Under the pieces are notes generated by a model. The model ran no database searches, was not told where the DNA came from, and saw nothing but the letters and a program-made list of their open reading frames with translations. Positions 63,772-64,000 of a stretch of 64,000 nucleotides of DNA are shown one piece after another. Position numbers and translations under genes: made by a program. The stretch comes from Henriciella sp. (GTDB taxonomy: Bacteria > Pseudomonadota > Alphaproteobacteria > Caulobacterales > Hyphomonadaceae), in assembly GCA_017642885.1 (NCBI GenBank), contig JAEPOM010000005.1, positions 79,309 to 143,308 on the forward strand. Reading direction: 5' to 3'. Each line of letters starts with the position of its first letter. Positions within the stretch are counted from its first letter, which is position 1.

Positions 63772-64000
63772 GTGATGCAGATCGCGCACCGTTGGATCCA
63801 TTTCCAGATGTGCGAGTTAGGCCGCAAATTGCCATGCTGCTGATCACCGGATTGTCGGTTGTTTTCGCCACCGTGTTTGTCGGGCTTGCGTCACCGGCAA
63901 GAACACAGGGGATCGCGCTTTATGCGAGCTTTGGTCTGGGGGCGAGCCTGCTCGTCCTTTCCTATATCGATTTGCGAACCGGCCTCTTGCTCGACATCAT
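63768..64000 (+). CDS. Prepilin peptidase-like gene, N-terminal part (runs off the right edge)
   Basis: The ATG at 63768 overlaps the rlmE stop (ATGA). The 77 residues present contain two hydrophobic segments (about 24-43, and 49-66) and then SYIDLRTGLLLDI. This matches the first catalytic Asp motif of type A24 prepilin peptidases (ALIDLRT.LLPD, Asp in IDLRT), with LLD in place of LPD. The enzymes clip type IV pilin, pseudopilin or Flp pilin leaders at the inner membrane. With only ~67 residues before the motif, the N-terminal methyltransferase part of PilD is missing, which points to a short (GspO-C or TadV/CpaA-like) form. The second Asp motif is outside the window. Confidence 0.75.
   Translation, partial: MSDADRAPLDPFPDVRVRPQIAMLLITGLSVVFATVFVGLASPARTQGIALYASFGLGASLLVLSYIDLRTGLLLDI

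Overview
The window is a gene-dense piece of an alphaproteobacterial chromosome, most likely from the Caulobacterales/Hyphomonadales side of the class (for example a Hyphomonadaceae relative). The evidence is: (i) gene order known from Alphaproteobacteria (gltX/comEC/lexA/trpCD, ppiD-trpEG, tpiA-secG-pyrG, eno-ftsB-pdhABC-lpd, gyrA-coaD-cyclophilin-queA); (ii) a pyruvate dehydrogenase E1-beta with its own lipoyl domain; (iii) LexA boxes of the alphaproteobacterial GAAC-N7-GAAC type; (iv) a Cpa/Tad pilus cluster. DNA is moderately GC-rich throughout. I see no insertion sequence, prophage, CRISPR array, tRNA or rRNA. No stretch above 300 bases lacks a gene; the largest gaps are 51736-52017, 15346-15581 and 21477-21695.

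Layout. 1-9 kb: gltX (5' part, minus), comEC (plus), then a minus-strand block lexA - GNAT - trpC - trpD, two plus-strand genes of unknown role that interrupt the trp cluster (a DHFR/RibD-C-like protein and a membrane protein), then trpG - trpE - ppiD (minus). 11-14 kb: tpiA, secG, pyrG, rpmF (plus). 14.4-21.5 kb: pilus genes, with cpaB on the plus strand facing the minus-strand operon cpaC-cpaE-tadA-tadB-tadC. 21.7-29.6 kb: eno, an ftsB-like gene, and the pyruvate dehydrogenase operon pdhA-pdhB-pdhC-(unknown 326-aa protein)-lpdA. 29.6-34.2 kb: a minus-strand operon with overlapping genes, DUF2891-like lipoprotein - NRAMP-like transporter - pxpA - pxpB - pxpC (5-oxoprolinase). 34.3-37.7 kb: a TetR regulator divergent from two Tat-exported enzymes (an FAD sugar/lactone-type oxidase and a fold-III PLP enzyme), with a palindromic operator over the promoter. 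37.7-43.3 kb: cytochrome P450 (minus), then pdeM - mscS - small membrane protein - two SDRs - a small membrane protein. 43.4-48.8 kb: galU, a threonine/serine dehydratase, smpB and dapA (minus), slt. 48.8-54.5 kb: uvrA (minus), a fatty-acid-hydroxylase-family gene, ssb, and a Tat-type kelch lipoprotein (minus). 54.6-64 kb: gyrA, coaD, a secreted cyclophilin, queA (apparently with a CTG start), phhA (minus) divergent from maiA, hspQ (minus), ppx/gppA, rlmE and the start of a prepilin peptidase gene.

How parts work together. lexA, uvrA and ssb form a small visible SOS regulon with boxes at 3386-3415, 51806-51820 and 52822-52836. The trp genes are split into two transcription units on the same strand. 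The 5-oxoprolinase genes are translationally coupled to a transporter that lacks the NRAMP metal-site residues. Five convergent gene pairs end in 4-nt overlapping stops (CTAG, TTAG or CTAA), which leaves no room for terminators. I find no clearly new defence or mobile system. The best candidates for undescribed biology are the TetR-controlled pair of Tat-exported enzymes (34.3-37.7 kb), the DUF2891/NRAMP-like/pxp operon (29.6-34.2 kb), and the unknown protein inside the pdh operon (27.2-28.2 kb).
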